From NCBI GenBank assembly GCA_026671195.1, contig JAPOHD010000031.1, forward strand, positions 1-64,000: a stretch of 64,000 nt of DNA. The letters are read 5' to 3'. Position 1 is the stretch's first letter. Each line of letters opens with the position of its first letter. Made by a program: the position numbers and the translations under genes. This document shows, one piece after another, positions 7,080-17,600 of the stretch. The DNA is from Draconibacterium aestuarii. Lineage in GTDB: Bacteria > Bacteroidota > Bacteroidia > Bacteroidales > Prolixibacteraceae. Under the pieces are notes generated by a model. The model searched no databases and was not told the origin of the DNA. It worked only from the letters and a program-made list of their open reading frames with translations.

Positions 7080-10000
7080 TTATTCTTCCCAAAAATCAAT
7101 CTTTGAGGGATTTATTACAAGGTTTGAAATGCGGTCAAGTGCAAAGACCCGTTCTTCTTTACGCATATAACAATATCCTTTTATACACAGTGACTCAGAA
7201 ATTCCAATGGTTTCAAATTCAGTTGGTTTTATTGTTCGTTTACTAAGTTCACCAGCACTAAACGTTGTCGATTTTTGATAATTAAATTGGATGTTCTGAT
7301 TATTGTTAATAGCCTCTTTTATTGCCTTGAATAAAACCTCTTTATTCCGGCCATCAACCTTTATTTCGTTAGAGATATTTTTACTTGTTTCATTAACATT
7401 GTATCGCTTGAGGTAGAAATCAATATTGTTATGACCTAATGTTTTTGCTTTTTGCCAATCAGAATAAGCATTGGCAAATTGATTCGATTTTGCATAGCAT
7501 TCCCCACGAAGAATAAATGCTTCTTTATCATTTTGTGTTTTTGCAACATATGCGTTAATGTTACTTAGTGCATTTGAAAACTGAGATAAATTAAATTGAG
7601 ATTTCGCAATCCAGTAAAGAGTAGAATTATTGTCTGGGGTTAATTTTCGGGCTTTCACCCAATCATTTGTAGCTTCCAAATAATTGTTCAAGTCGTAATT
7701 AACACTTGCTCTCCAATAGAAGGAGTTAAAATGATTACCGTTTAAGCTAATTGAATGAGAGTAATCGCTTAGAGCTTCGTTTTTATTGCCGTTTTCTTCG
7801 TAGCACCTGCCTCTATTGTAATATGTTTGATAATTCTGATTGTCGAGTTCCAGCGCTTTTGAGTAGTAGTCTATCGCTTGTGAGTATTCTTTTTCATCGT
7901 GAAATTTATCAGCCTTTTCGATAAAATCAGAAGGCTCAATTTTTCTGGTGTAATTGCAATAATGAGAACTACTGCAAGCGTAAAAGTACCCGAATGGCCC
8001 TTTTCTTTCGATTAGAATGCCATTGTCGCACCATTCACATTGCTTATTGCTAATTTTTTCGTCAACTTCAATTTCATCAACGAATTTTGAACGGTTCTCA
8101 GTATTAGATAAAATATAGACATGCTTTTTTGCCCGGGTTAAAGCGACGTAAAATACACGGCGTTCTTCACCATTCGGGAATTGGTCGGATTTAGAAAGAA
8201 GGAAATTTAATAACGGGTCGTCTGAAATTTCAGTTGGAAAACCATATCTCCCTGCGTTTCCATTAAGTATTATAATGTAATCCGCTTCTAATCCTTTGGC
8301 TGTATGTATAGTGTGAAAATCTATTTCGATATTTTGATGTAACGGGTGAGAAATGGTTGTCTCTTTTGTATTTTTATTGTACCTAAAAATAAGCTCACTT
8401 TTATCCTTTATCTCATTTATTTCATGCGAATAGCGGCCTAATAATTTTATGGATGCCTTTGCACCGTTCAGTTCAGTAGCAATGGAATTAAATGCATCGT
8501 GTAAGGGATTTATGATGCTATAATTATAGTCATAATTTAAAATCGTAAACGGTTTTTTATCAGACTGAATTTTGCTTTTAAGTGTTTTCCTGATTTGGTT
8601 TGGGTTCTTTAAAATAAAGTTACTCGATAATTCAATGAGCTGATTATCGAAGCGGTAAGTGTTTTCAATATAGGACTTGGACGTTTTTCTTTCAAACCCA
8701 GCTAAGGGAGTTGATTTGAAATATTCTTGAAAGTCTGTAAAAATACCAATGTCACTACCGGTAAAACGATATATTGACTGCCAGTCGTCACCAACGCAAA
8801 ACAATTTTGTATGAGGGCGATTGTCAAGAAGTGATTTTATTAACTGATAACGAGATAGTGAAATGTCTTGAAATTCATCGATAATAATGTAGCTATAGGG
8901 TGAGGCAAATTTTTTAGACTTGATTTCTTTCGTGGCATGATTAATCATATCGCTGAAATCAATCTCCTCTGATTCCTTTAAATATTCGGCATAGCTTTTA
9001 AAAATAGGCGAAAATAAATCGAGAAATAGTAAGGCCCTTTCATCGTTATCTTCTTTTGCTAAAGACTTCAACTCTTTTACAGACAGATTATTTGATTTTA
9101 GAAGGACTAAAAAAGTAAATACGAGTGTGGTAAAATTGTCAATTTCCGCTGGGGTATTTTCTTTTAAATAAGCCCAAATTTCTTCATTTGATTTTGGCTT
9201 GAAAATTACACCCTGCTGTCTCAGCTTACTTTCAAGATTACTGAGTAAAACACCTTCCCGTTTTTCCCAAGAATAAGTTTCAATTAATGTAGTGCCATTT
9301 TTTAGATGTTCTTCTCTTTTCCAATCGATACCAGCATTGTACTTTTCCTTAGCTGTTTGAAATTCATCCCCTCTAAACCAATCCGGTACATTTCCTTTTC
9401 TGTCAATGGCAAAATGTTCAATGTAAATATCATATTCGGGAAGGTAGAAGTCGGGTTTGTATTGTCCAAAAGTTTTGCTTGAGGTTTTATATTGATAACG
9501 CTCTTCGTAGCAATATTCAACGCTGTTTGTGAAAAGAAAATTGGCTATTAGAACCTCTTCCTGGCTTTTGAGTTTTTCCCTATATGTTACAGCTTGACCA
9601 GCTACTTTTTTCTTAACTAATTTGAGGCCATAATTTTCTGATACTAATTTATAAGAAAATGATTCATTGCCAGTTAGCTTTAATCCTTCGTACTTTTGGT
9701 CAATCAAATAATTGGTTCTTTCACCTTCTGTGTCAAAGTCTTTTTCCTCTTTGTATGGTTTGAGCCAGTAAATAAAAAAGTGAATGAGATTTGAGAAATA
9801 TTTAGAGTCTTTTTTAGCATGCTCAATGAATGAGGCAAATAGTTCGATTGTTTCTTTATTGCTTTTGTCAAAGATTGAAGGCTTTTCATTTTTCGCCTCA
9901 GCCAAAATATCCAATCCAAGCTTGTGAAAGGTCTTTACTGATATATCGATATTCATTTTCTCTTTGATACGATTTCGCATTTCGTCAGCAGCCTTGCGCG

Positions 10001-10601
10001 TAAACGCTATTAGCAATATTTCTTTTGAATTAATCTGATATTTGTCTATCAGGTACTTAACTTTTCCTGCAATTGTAGTGGTTTTACCACTACCTGCACC
10101 GGCTACCACAATATTGTTATCTTCATCGGTGATGATAGCTTTTCTCTGCTGCAAGTCAAGTGATTTTCCTTCGATGTTATCAAAGTAATTTTTGTATTTC
10201 TTCAGCTCGGATTCAATAAAACTATTATTTGCTTGCGCTATTAAAGATGTTAAATTCTCAATATTCGATTTAAAAAGTTTAGTTTGATGCTTGGTTTCCC
10301 CTTCAAAGGCTAATGTTTCTAACCCAGAAAATGGAATCTGAGAATAAAGTGATTTATAGGTTGAATAGTACGAGAAGGAATCAAAATTGCAGATGTATTT
10401 ATCACTTGAAATGAGCTTTCTAAATTCAGAGTTAGCCAGTTTTATTCTGGAGAGAAATGAATTAAGCAGCACATTGTAGTTTTCACGTTCAATTCTTGCC
10501 TCCAGCTCACATTTTTTCTTTTTTTTATACCGCACATACAGAACTACGAATAGAACAAACACTAGTGCTGCTGCCGCTATAATTGTGTTGAATTGATTCA
10601 T
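7080..10601 (-). CDS. Membrane-anchored helicase IV-like protein with nuclease-like, TPR and WYL-like parts
   Basis: This 1173-aa SF1 DNA helicase is closest in motif layout to helicase IV (HelD). Parts in order: a membrane helix at 7-23 followed by Lys5; Walker A AGAGSGKT at 167-174; an inserted PD-(D/E)XK-like segment (KPDFYLP..DIYIEHF, about 382-397); Walker B IIDEFQD at 573-579; motif III GDDWQSIYRF at 604-613; motifs V/VI TIHTAKGLEAD and ALTRAKK around 764-826; a four-Cys zinc finger (C855, C858, C876, C882) of topoisomerase type; TPR repeats at about 891-1060; and a WYL-like segment at about 1086-1165. Its ATG is 11 nt after the Argonaute stop, so it probably unwinds or processes DNA for that system, at the membrane. 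Confidence 0.85.
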   Translation of the reverse strand: MNQFNTIIAAAALVFVLFVVLYVRYKKKKKCELEARIERENYNVLLNSFLSRIKLANSEFRKLISSDKYICNFDSFSYYSTYKSLYSQIPFSGLETLAFEGETKHQTKLFKSNIENLTSLIAQANNSFIESELKKYKNYFDNIEGKSLDLQQRKAIITDEDNNIVVAGAGSGKTTTIAGKVKYLIDKYQINSKEILLIAFTRKAADEMRNRIKEKMNIDISVKTFHKLGLDILAEAKNEKPSIFDKSNKETIELFASFIEHAKKDSKYFSNLIHFFIYWLKPYKEEKDFDTEGERTNYLIDQKYEGLKLTGNESFSYKLVSENYGLKLVKKKVAGQAVTYREKLKSQEEVLIANFLFTNSVEYCYEERYQYKTSSKTFGQYKPDFYLPEYDIYIEHFAIDRKGNVPDWFRGDEFQTAKEKYNAGIDWKREEHLKNGTTLIETYSWEKREGVLLSNLESKLRQQGVIFKPKSNEEIWAYLKENTPAEIDNFTTLVFTFLVLLKSNNLSVKELKSLAKEDNDERALLFLDLFSPIFKSYAEYLKESEEIDFSDMINHATKEIKSKKFASPYSYIIIDEFQDISLSRYQLIKSLLDNRPHTKLFCVGDDWQSIYRFTGSDIGIFTDFQEYFKSTPLAGFERKTSKSYIENTYRFDNQLIELSSNFILKNPNQIRKTLKSKIQSDKKPFTILNYDYNYSIINPLHDAFNSIATELNGAKASIKLLGRYSHEINEIKDKSELIFRYNKNTKETTISHPLHQNIEIDFHTIHTAKGLEADYIIILNGNAGRYGFPTEISDDPLLNFLLSKSDQFPNGEERRVFYVALTRAKKHVYILSNTENRSKFVDEIEVDEKISNKQCEWCDNGILIERKGPFGYFYACSSSHYCNYTRKIEPSDFIEKADKFHDEKEYSQAIDYYSKALELDNQNYQTYYNRGRCYEENGNKNEALSDYSHSISLNGNHFNSFYWRASVNYDLNNYLEATNDWVKARKLTPDNNSTLYWIAKSQFNLSQFSNALSNINAYVAKTQNDKEAFILRGECYAKSNQFANAYSDWQKAKTLGHNNIDFYLKRYNVNETSKNISNEIKVDGRNKEVLFKAIKEAINNNQNIQFNYQKSTTFSAGELSKRTIKPTEFETIGISESLCIKGYCYMRKEERVFALDRISNLVINPSKIDFWEE

Positions 10602-10612
10602 TTTTTAAGGTA

Positions 10613-12706
10613 TTACAAAAACCATAAGTTGGTTTTACCAAAATCGGGGATGTCGTTGTTTTTGAAGTAGGGGAACATTTTTGCGACCAATTCTGGGTAC
10701 TTGACTGTTACCGGCATATTTTGCTGTTTTACTGATTTCCAATACATACGGCTAAATTGGTAAACCTGGTCTATCATTTCTTTTATGGTACTTTTATCTT
10801 TCAACAACTCCGGCTTGGTACATTGAAAGCTTAACTTTATTGGAAAGTGATAGCTTTCAACTTTTGCATTTTCTGCATTAAAATAGCGTGTGTTGTTGAA
10901 AAGCAGGTATTTATTCGGAGCGAAATTTAAAATTGTGCCGCTGTAAGGAATCAATTCTTTGGAATTGGTATCGAAGGCAATGTAATCTTTGGAAGAGGTT
11001 TTATTAATGTTGATGATAAAAATTGGTATATCGTCGAAACCCAGTTGAAATAACGCATCCTTTATTGGCTTAATTTCTTCGTAGCTCATTTCTTTGTAAA
11101 AGTGAATGATTACGCGATTAAGGTTTTTCTTTTTCTTAATAAAGTCCTGAACATATACCTTAATTTTTGCGGCCAACAGGTAGGATTTACTTTTGGAAGC
11201 ACAGTCAAATTCCTGAAATTCCCCATTATTGGAAAAGCTAAAAGCATTCCCAATATATTGGACACCAAATTCATTTGATTTAAAGGCACCAACGCCAACT
11301 ACCAATTCATCTTTGGGTTCACTTTCCAGTTTCCAAGGAATACCGCCAACTTTTGCAAGTATGGCGGCTGCAATGTTGGCATAGTAATACGATTTGAATT
11401 TTTTGTCGTAAAGCAGTTCGCGATAAATTACCTGAGAAGTAATTTCATATTCAAGAAGCAATTCTTTTACCCGGTAATAAATCTTTTTCTTTTCGGTATC
11501 CGCTTCCAGTTTATTGTAGCGACTCAGGTAAACGGCGACATATTGAAATCTTTCAGTATCGATGTCAGTATCGTCTAAAAAATTATGGAGTGCTTCAATG
11601 GGCGAAATTTCATCTGAGTATTTGATTGAATGGTCCTTATCAAGGTCGAAGTTAATTCTAATGTAATCATAAAGAGAAGTACCGTAACGGTCGAGCATAG
11701 TTTTGCCATCCGACTTTTTGTACAATTTTTTCATGTACATGTATAGCTGATTGGCGTAATCCCCATCGTCTTTGTGATATATGACGATAAATTTTATGTT
11801 TGTATTTTTAGGGAGCTGAAACGGACCATATTCCTTTAGGTTTTGTTTTGGGGTGAAAACGTTTACCTTATTGTCTAATCCTAACTGAATGTAATTACTT
11901 TTCTTACGGGTGTACAAAACAGTCCCTTCCGGTGCTTCGATAAATTCAGTAGATACAAGTGGTGTTATGCTTTTAAATTCCTGATTGTCGAAATATTTGT
12001 AAATAAAATTGTTCAGTAATAAGAAGTGGTCAGTGTATTTGTTGGCGAAAGGGTTTGTTGATTCTGATAGCTTGAAATGTAGCTCCAGGTCCTTATTTAC
12101 AACCGGGTAAACATCCTGCAAGTTATACCTGGCTTCTTCGGGCAAGTCGGCATCTTCTCCATTAAAAAGATAGAATTGATTGTTATAAATAACTCGAGTG
12201 TAAATATCGTGGTTGATGTCCCAAAGTTCGGTAATGGTTGAAGTCAGAATTTTGCTTTTCCCTTTGTAATACAATAGCAATTCCGGGTTCCTGGTAATTT
12301 TTGCTATTTGAACGCGGATGCTATAGACCCTGTAAGCATTAAACTGTTTTGTGGAAAAACTACTTTCGTGAATCCAGACTTCAATATCGTTAATGAAATT
12401 CGGATTGATTAAATCGACTTTGCCATTAAAATACTGACGAATCAGGTGGGAATAATAGTGTTTGGCAAAATTGGTGCTTCTGGTTAAATCAACTTCAACC
12501 TGGTAGTCTGCCTCATCGGAATATTCAAAATTAGTGTACAGCTTTTCAATTTCGGAATCCTCCGGTATTGCATCTTTAAGTTCAATAGGCGCTTTGTTTA
12601 GCGCCAATGAACGCGAATCCGGTTGTGGTTCAATAAAAAAAGAAAAATTTAGCAGCGTTTTTTCAGGCTCAAAGCTCAATACATTTAATTTTAAACATTG
12701 TTCCAT
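10613..12706 (-). CDS. Long prokaryotic Argonaute, apparently catalytically inactive
   Basis: This 697-aa protein uses a short nucleic-acid guide to recognise invading nucleic acid. The N-terminal half (1-~295) is divergent, so I cannot delimit N and PAZ domains. The MID domain (about 300-450) keeps a 5'-end pocket pattern, Y411, K414, Q425 and a Lys near 452 before GGIPW. PIWI spans about 455-697 and ends in the family-typical LWFL. Where active Argonautes have the first catalytic Asp this one has G473 (VVGVGAF), and the next strand reads RVIIHFYK with no Asp. The final position (VTVKYPEL) also lacks the usual residue. Such inactive long Argonautes are known to work through partner effectors; here the neighbours are a helicase and a nuclease. 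Confidence 0.9.
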   Translation of the reverse strand: MEQCLKLNVLSFEPEKTLLNFSFFIEPQPDSRSLALNKAPIELKDAIPEDSEIEKLYTNFEYSDEADYQVEVDLTRSTNFAKHYYSHLIRQYFNGKVDLINPNFINDIEVWIHESSFSTKQFNAYRVYSIRVQIAKITRNPELLLYYKGKSKILTSTITELWDINHDIYTRVIYNNQFYLFNGEDADLPEEARYNLQDVYPVVNKDLELHFKLSESTNPFANKYTDHFLLLNNFIYKYFDNQEFKSITPLVSTEFIEAPEGTVLYTRKKSNYIQLGLDNKVNVFTPKQNLKEYGPFQLPKNTNIKFIVIYHKDDGDYANQLYMYMKKLYKKSDGKTMLDRYGTSLYDYIRINFDLDKDHSIKYSDEISPIEALHNFLDDTDIDTERFQYVAVYLSRYNKLEADTEKKKIYYRVKELLLEYEITSQVIYRELLYDKKFKSYYYANIAAAILAKVGGIPWKLESEPKDELVVGVGAFKSNEFGVQYIGNAFSFSNNGEFQEFDCASKSKSYLLAAKIKVYVQDFIKKKKNLNRVIIHFYKEMSYEEIKPIKDALFQLGFDDIPIFIININKTSSKDYIAFDTNSKELIPYSGTILNFAPNKYLLFNNTRYFNAENAKVESYHFPIKLSFQCTKPELLKDKSTIKEMIDQVYQFSRMYWKSVKQQNMPVTVKYPELVAKMFPYFKNNDIPDFGKTNLWFL

Positions 12707-12806
12707 GGCGTATTCAGTTATTGATTTTTATTTCATATTTCTATTCTTTTGTACATTCCGCTTTTAGTTAATCCAAACATTAATTGATTTCATTACATCA
12801 TTGGTT

Positions 12807-12959
12807 TTATTTTTCTACGGCGCGGATACCCGAATAAATGTTTTGCTGATACAAGTTGTCGAATCCCCAAAGATGGCCTCGTATACCTATGCTTTTGATT
12901 TGGTAAGTATGTGTATGTGTGAGAGTTAATAGATAAAAGGTTAGATTTGGGGTAGACAT
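12807..12959 (-). CDS. Possible small ORF or gene remnant between nuclease and Argonaute
   Basis: This 50-codon ORF starts 11 nt after the nuclease stop. Its first 20 residues are low-complexity (TLTHTHTY). The last 30 (IGIRGHLWGFDNLY then QQNIYSGIRAVEK) look like genuine protein sequence and may be the tail of an older, larger gene. I do not recognise the family. It may be a real small component, a decayed gene end or chance; the remaining 100 nt before the Argonaute start hold no gene. Confidence 0.3.
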   Translation of the reverse strand: MSTPNLTFYLLTLTHTHTYQIKSIGIRGHLWGFDNLYQQNIYSGIRAVEK

Positions 12960-12970
12960 AGTATTTAATT

Positions 12971-13873
12971 TTATATTGCTTGTTTCACTAAACTCATAAT
13001 GTATTCTAAATTGTTGGTATCTGTAATTAATAACTCGTAATCACCATTGCCCCAATGTCCGGTTTCAGACACGTCGCGGGTGATTTTCTTGGGGTCGTCA
13101 AGATTACCTTTTTTCAGGTTAATCCACATTTTCAGTCCTTTTCGCTGGATAGTGATGTCTGCGATGTTGCTGTTCTTTTTGAAGGCTATATAATCTTTAC
13201 GGGCTTGTATTTCAATATTATCTGCAAGATTCAAAATGGCATCTTTGAAAGCTTCATATAGCTCAGTTATTTCTTCAGACTTGTTAGTCAGGTGGTCGTC
13301 TTCAGAATAAACTTTGATTTCCCTGGTAACATTCTTAATAGCTTCATCCTTCTCTGTCAGTGGTTGAATGCTGGTTGCAGACGAAGATTTTTTGATTGGA
13401 TTAATTGAAATTATTCCACCTTCGTATTGTTTAACTTCGTATAACTCGATGGCTATGTCTTTAAAGTTGGTCGCCAGTTTCTGATTTTCTGTAAAACTCG
13501 TAGAAACAAATATGACACGGGTTTGAGACCAATCAACGTCTTTACGCTGCAAATTACCTTTGCAGGATTCATTGTACTCAACAATAAAATCGGCTTTATT
13601 TTCCAACATTAGATTGAGGTAGGAAAATCCCTGGTCAACTACACTATTATTTTTTGACCGTTTGTATTCAATAATAATAAATGCTTTACTCTGTGGGTCG
13701 AATGCTAAGGTATCTATCCGTTTGTTTTTGATAGTAAACTCGGATTTTACCAAATTTAACTCTGTTATTATTTTTAAATTGGCTTCAAACAGGGTCTGAA
13801 TTTCCTTTTCAAGATTGAACGGTTTTTCTTTTATATAGGATAAATTTCCTTTTAGATTTGAATAAATTGGCAT
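12971..13873 (-). CDS. PD-(D/E)XK nuclease with C-terminal DUF5655
   Basis: This is a predicted DNA-cleaving protein of 300 aa. The N-terminal part has a restriction-fold active site: D54 in KRIDTLAFD and E69-x-K71 in IIEYKR, preceded by acidic residues near 23-30. Residues about 195-298 match the DUF5655 pattern I know (AFKDAIL, ARKDYIAFKK, KGLKMWINLKKGNLDDP, SETGHWGNGDYEL). Members are common next to type I restriction genes. It follows the metallopeptidase by 15 nt and precedes the Argonaute, so it could serve either system. Confidence 0.8.
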   Translation of the reverse strand: MPIYSNLKGNLSYIKEKPFNLEKEIQTLFEANLKIITELNLVKSEFTIKNKRIDTLAFDPQSKAFIIIEYKRSKNNSVVDQGFSYLNLMLENKADFIVEYNESCKGNLQRKDVDWSQTRVIFVSTSFTENQKLATNFKDIAIELYEVKQYEGGIISINPIKKSSSATSIQPLTEKDEAIKNVTREIKVYSEDDHLTNKSEEITELYEAFKDAILNLADNIEIQARKDYIAFKKNSNIADITIQRKGLKMWINLKKGNLDDPKKITRDVSETGHWGNGDYELLITDTNNLEYIMSLVKQAI

Positions 13874-13888
13874 AGTAATTCGGTTTTA

Positions 13889-14605
13889 TTAATAACTCCA
13901 ATCCGCATGACTCACAGGCAGACTATTTAATTCTTCTTTTAGTTGTTTCCAATTAGGAAGGTAATAATCCATTATCGCTTTAAACCTATCATTATGATGT
14001 CTTTCTTGTAAATGAACCATCTCATGTACTAAAATGTATTCCAAACAATGAATCGGTTTTTTTGCCAATTCAAGGTTTATCCAAATTCTCTTTTCCTCAA
14101 TATTGCACGAACCCCATTTGGTCTTCATTTGCTTTACTCCACAATAATCAACTTTCACATCTATTTTTTTCTCCCAGTATTGAATCATATCTGGGAGCAT
14201 TTTCTTTAATTCAGTGCGATACCACTCGTTTATAACCGACTTTTTATAATCAAGACTCGAATCTGGTTTAACATATAAGTCCAAATAAGTTTTTCCTTTT
14301 AGGTCAACACGGCCAGCACCAACTGTATCTTTTATGCGAAGTAAATATCTCTTCCCCAGAAAATAGTGACTTTCACGTTCTTTGTATTCTCTTGGAGAAA
14401 TGCGTTCCTGATTTGAAAATTTTCGCTGATTTCTCTTTATCCAACCTAATTTTGAAATGGCAAATAATCGAATAGCATCTTCGTTTACATTTAATGGAGC
14501 AGCAATACGAACACGACCGGTTGGAGGATAAACTGCCAAATGCATATTTTTAATATCCTTTCGTACAACATCAACCGTAATATCGCTAATCGTAATTTGA
14601 TTCAT
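13889..14605 (-). CDS. YgjP-like (DUF45) zinc metallopeptidase
   Basis: This 238-aa predicted zinc protease has the HExxH motif HEMVH at 194-198 and further ligand candidates in ERHHNDRF just after. The N-terminal beta part (RVRIAAP..) and the central MKTKWGSCN motif are diagnostic of the YgjP/DUF45 group. Genes of this family recur in type I restriction loci, where their substrate is not settled. The start ATG overlaps the hsdR stop (TAATG), showing tight translational coupling with hsdR. Confidence 0.88.
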   Translation of the reverse strand: MNQITISDITVDVVRKDIKNMHLAVYPPTGRVRIAAPLNVNEDAIRLFAISKLGWIKRNQRKFSNQERISPREYKERESHYFLGKRYLLRIKDTVGAGRVDLKGKTYLDLYVKPDSSLDYKKSVINEWYRTELKKMLPDMIQYWEKKIDVKVDYCGVKQMKTKWGSCNIEEKRIWINLELAKKPIHCLEYILVHEMVHLQERHHNDRFKAIMDYYLPNWKQLKEELNSLPVSHADWSY

Positions 14606-17600
14606 TAGTAGTCTCTTTGGTTTTTTACTAAATCAAATATTCTGGTTAATTCTTCTTGGTTCGAAATTCCGTATTTATTCAATACTTCTTCGATTGCGAA
14701 CCTTACTTCTTTTTGTTTGAACTTGTTGTCTCTCCAAGAATCTTTTTTAGTTGACATGATTTTTGAATCAAGTTCATTAGCTAACTTCTCATTTTTACCC
14801 AGGTTGTCAAATAATGCTCTTTTTGCATTTGAATTTATCGTGGCTGGATACGATGAAGATGAACTTGGTTTTTTTATCTTTTGGGTCAACTCGACAATTT
14901 CATCTAAATATTTCTCGTATTCTTCTGTTTTTTCTTTTCTAAGTTTAATGAGTTCATCCAAAAGAATGCTCATTTTCTCATAGTACATTGGATTGGTTGG
15001 ACTTTCTTCGATAATCACTTTTCGTAGGTTATTTTCAATGGTTTCTGACATTGAATCTTTATTCTTACGAATATTTGGTGGAAGATTATCAAGCGCATCT
15101 TTCCCTTTTTCAACAATTAATTCAACTAAGCTTAAATCATCAAAACTGGAAAGTATCCGACTTTCTTCAGCTCCAATGTAAGAATCAATTAAATGGCGCA
15201 TTGCTGGTTCATACTGTTTTAAGTCAATGTAATCACCACTTGCAATTTGTATTTCTTTTCTAAGATTTTCGTAGTATTTAATCTCAATTTTAATCTTTTC
15301 AATATCTGAAAGACTGTAACCAGCTTCCACCATTTCATCAGCAATATTGGCATATGCGCGTATTACAGAAATCACAGACTTGTACAAGGCTACTCTTCTT
15401 GGTTCTGTATCTTTAAGTTCGTCGGAGTTTTCAGGGTTGCCAACAAAATAATGTTGAAATTGGACTTGTCCTTTTGGTGGCTCAACAGGTTCTATCAAAG
15501 CGCGCATTGTTTCCAATGCATCGTCCAGTCGTTCTTTACCTTTTTTCAATCGGTTTTCCAGTAATCCAGCAACATCTTCCTTTTCGTAATTATCAAATGC
15601 TCCAGAAGTATAATCGTGAATTGACTTATCTAAGCTTTTAAAAAGGTCTTTATAATCAATTATATAACCATAATCCTTATCATCACTATCTAAACGGTTT
15701 ACCCGGCAAATGGCTTGGAATAAACCGTGGTCCTTCATGTTTTTATCGATGTAAAGATACGTTGCCGAAGGTGCATCAAAACCAGTAAGCAGTTTATCCA
15801 CCACAATCAACAATTTCATTTGGGCAGGCTCTTCAACAAATTTCTTTTTTGCTTCAATCTCAAAAGTTTCAACATCTTTACCATTCAACATTTTTTGGTA
15901 AATCTCATATTTGATGAGTTTTTCAGTTAAACCTTCTCCTGTTTCTTCTCCTTTAATATCAGCGTGTGAAGGAGCGAATGAGGTTATTATGGCTGAGTTT
16001 TTTAATCCAGCACTTTGGAATAATTCATAATAACGACAAGCATTATAAACACTTTCGGAGACAAGCATTGCATTTCCGCGACCATTTTGCAAACGTTCTT
16101 TAGTTTCCATATCGAGCATTACATCAGCAACAATTTTTTCCAGTCGAGATTTTGAGCTAAATACTTTTTTGAGTGTGCCCCATTTTTGTTTTAACTCGGT
16201 TTTTGCAAATTCGGTAAGACCTTTGGTTTTAGCATCAAACCATTGGTCTATTTTATCCATGCTTGCAATTTTCTGTTCAATATCTCTTGCTTCATAGCGA
16301 AGGTCAAGAACTACTTTATCCGAAACTGCTTCGTCAAATTTGTAAGTATGAATGTATTTACCAAAAACCTCTAAACTGGTTTGTTTATCCTTTTTTAGAA
16401 GGGGAGTACCTGTAAAACCTATAAAAACAGAATTAGGCAATATGCTTGTCATGGCTTCATGAAGCTTACCGCTTTGAGTACGGTGGCATTCATCCACAAA
16501 TACATAGATGTCTCCTTTTGCTTTAAAGTTTGTTGGTAAACTGGCTTTAAGGTCGATTATGTAGTTGGCTACATCATTTTCGTCTACTTCTTCTTTACCT
16601 CCAAATTTGTGTACTAAAGAACAAAGTAACCAAGGAGAGTTTGAATTGAGTTTATCAATTAAATCTTTTCCGCTTGTGGTTCTATAAATTTGTTCATCAA
16701 CGCCTTTGTAAACCTTTTCAATTTGCTCATCGAGTTCGGTTCGGTCGGTAATAACTAAAACTCGTGCATTTTCAACATTTTCCCGAATCCATTTTGTAAG
16801 CCAAACCATAGTTAACGATTTTCCGCTACCTTGGGTGTGCCAAATAATACCGCCTTCTCTTTTGCGCACATGTTCTTGTGCAGCTCTGATACCAAAATAT
16901 TGATTCGGTCGTGGAAGTTTTTTTATACCCCTGTCAAACACAATATAATCATGCAACATTTCAATGAAACGCTTTTTATTAAGCATTTCAACAATGTTTT
17001 TATCCAAACGGTGTTCAACGGTTGAAGCTAAATCTCGTATCGGTTTTGTGAGTTGTAATAAAAACTTATCCTTTTCATTGAGTTCTTCGCTGACTTCTTT
17101 CCATTTCAAGTAATACTTTTCCTTTGTTTCAATTGCTCCGTATGCTAATCCTTCATTATCGCTGCCAGCCATTACAAATTGCATGGTAGAAAAGAAAGGT
17201 TTGATAAAAAGGTGTTTTTGGTTATCGAGATTTTGACGAATACCTTCAGATATTGAAACCGTACTGCGTTTTAGTTCAATTACACCCAACGCAATACCAT
17301 TGACATAAAGCACAATGTCAGGTCGTTTGTTGTGAACCCCCTTTACAGTAACTTCTTCAGCAATGGCAAAGTCATTATTGAGTGGATTTTTCCAATCGAT
17401 AAGCCAAACCGTTTTTTTGTTTTTGCCAACTTCTGGTTGAACATTTACTCCATACCGGAGCAAGGTGTAAACTTCTTTGTTTACATCGTACAAGCTTTTA
17501 CTCTGGTCAGAGGCAACTTTGTTAAGTTCGTAGAGTGCAGTATTTATAATATTATCGCTGTATTTCTTTTTCAGAAACTGGGTTAAAATTTCTTCTTCGA

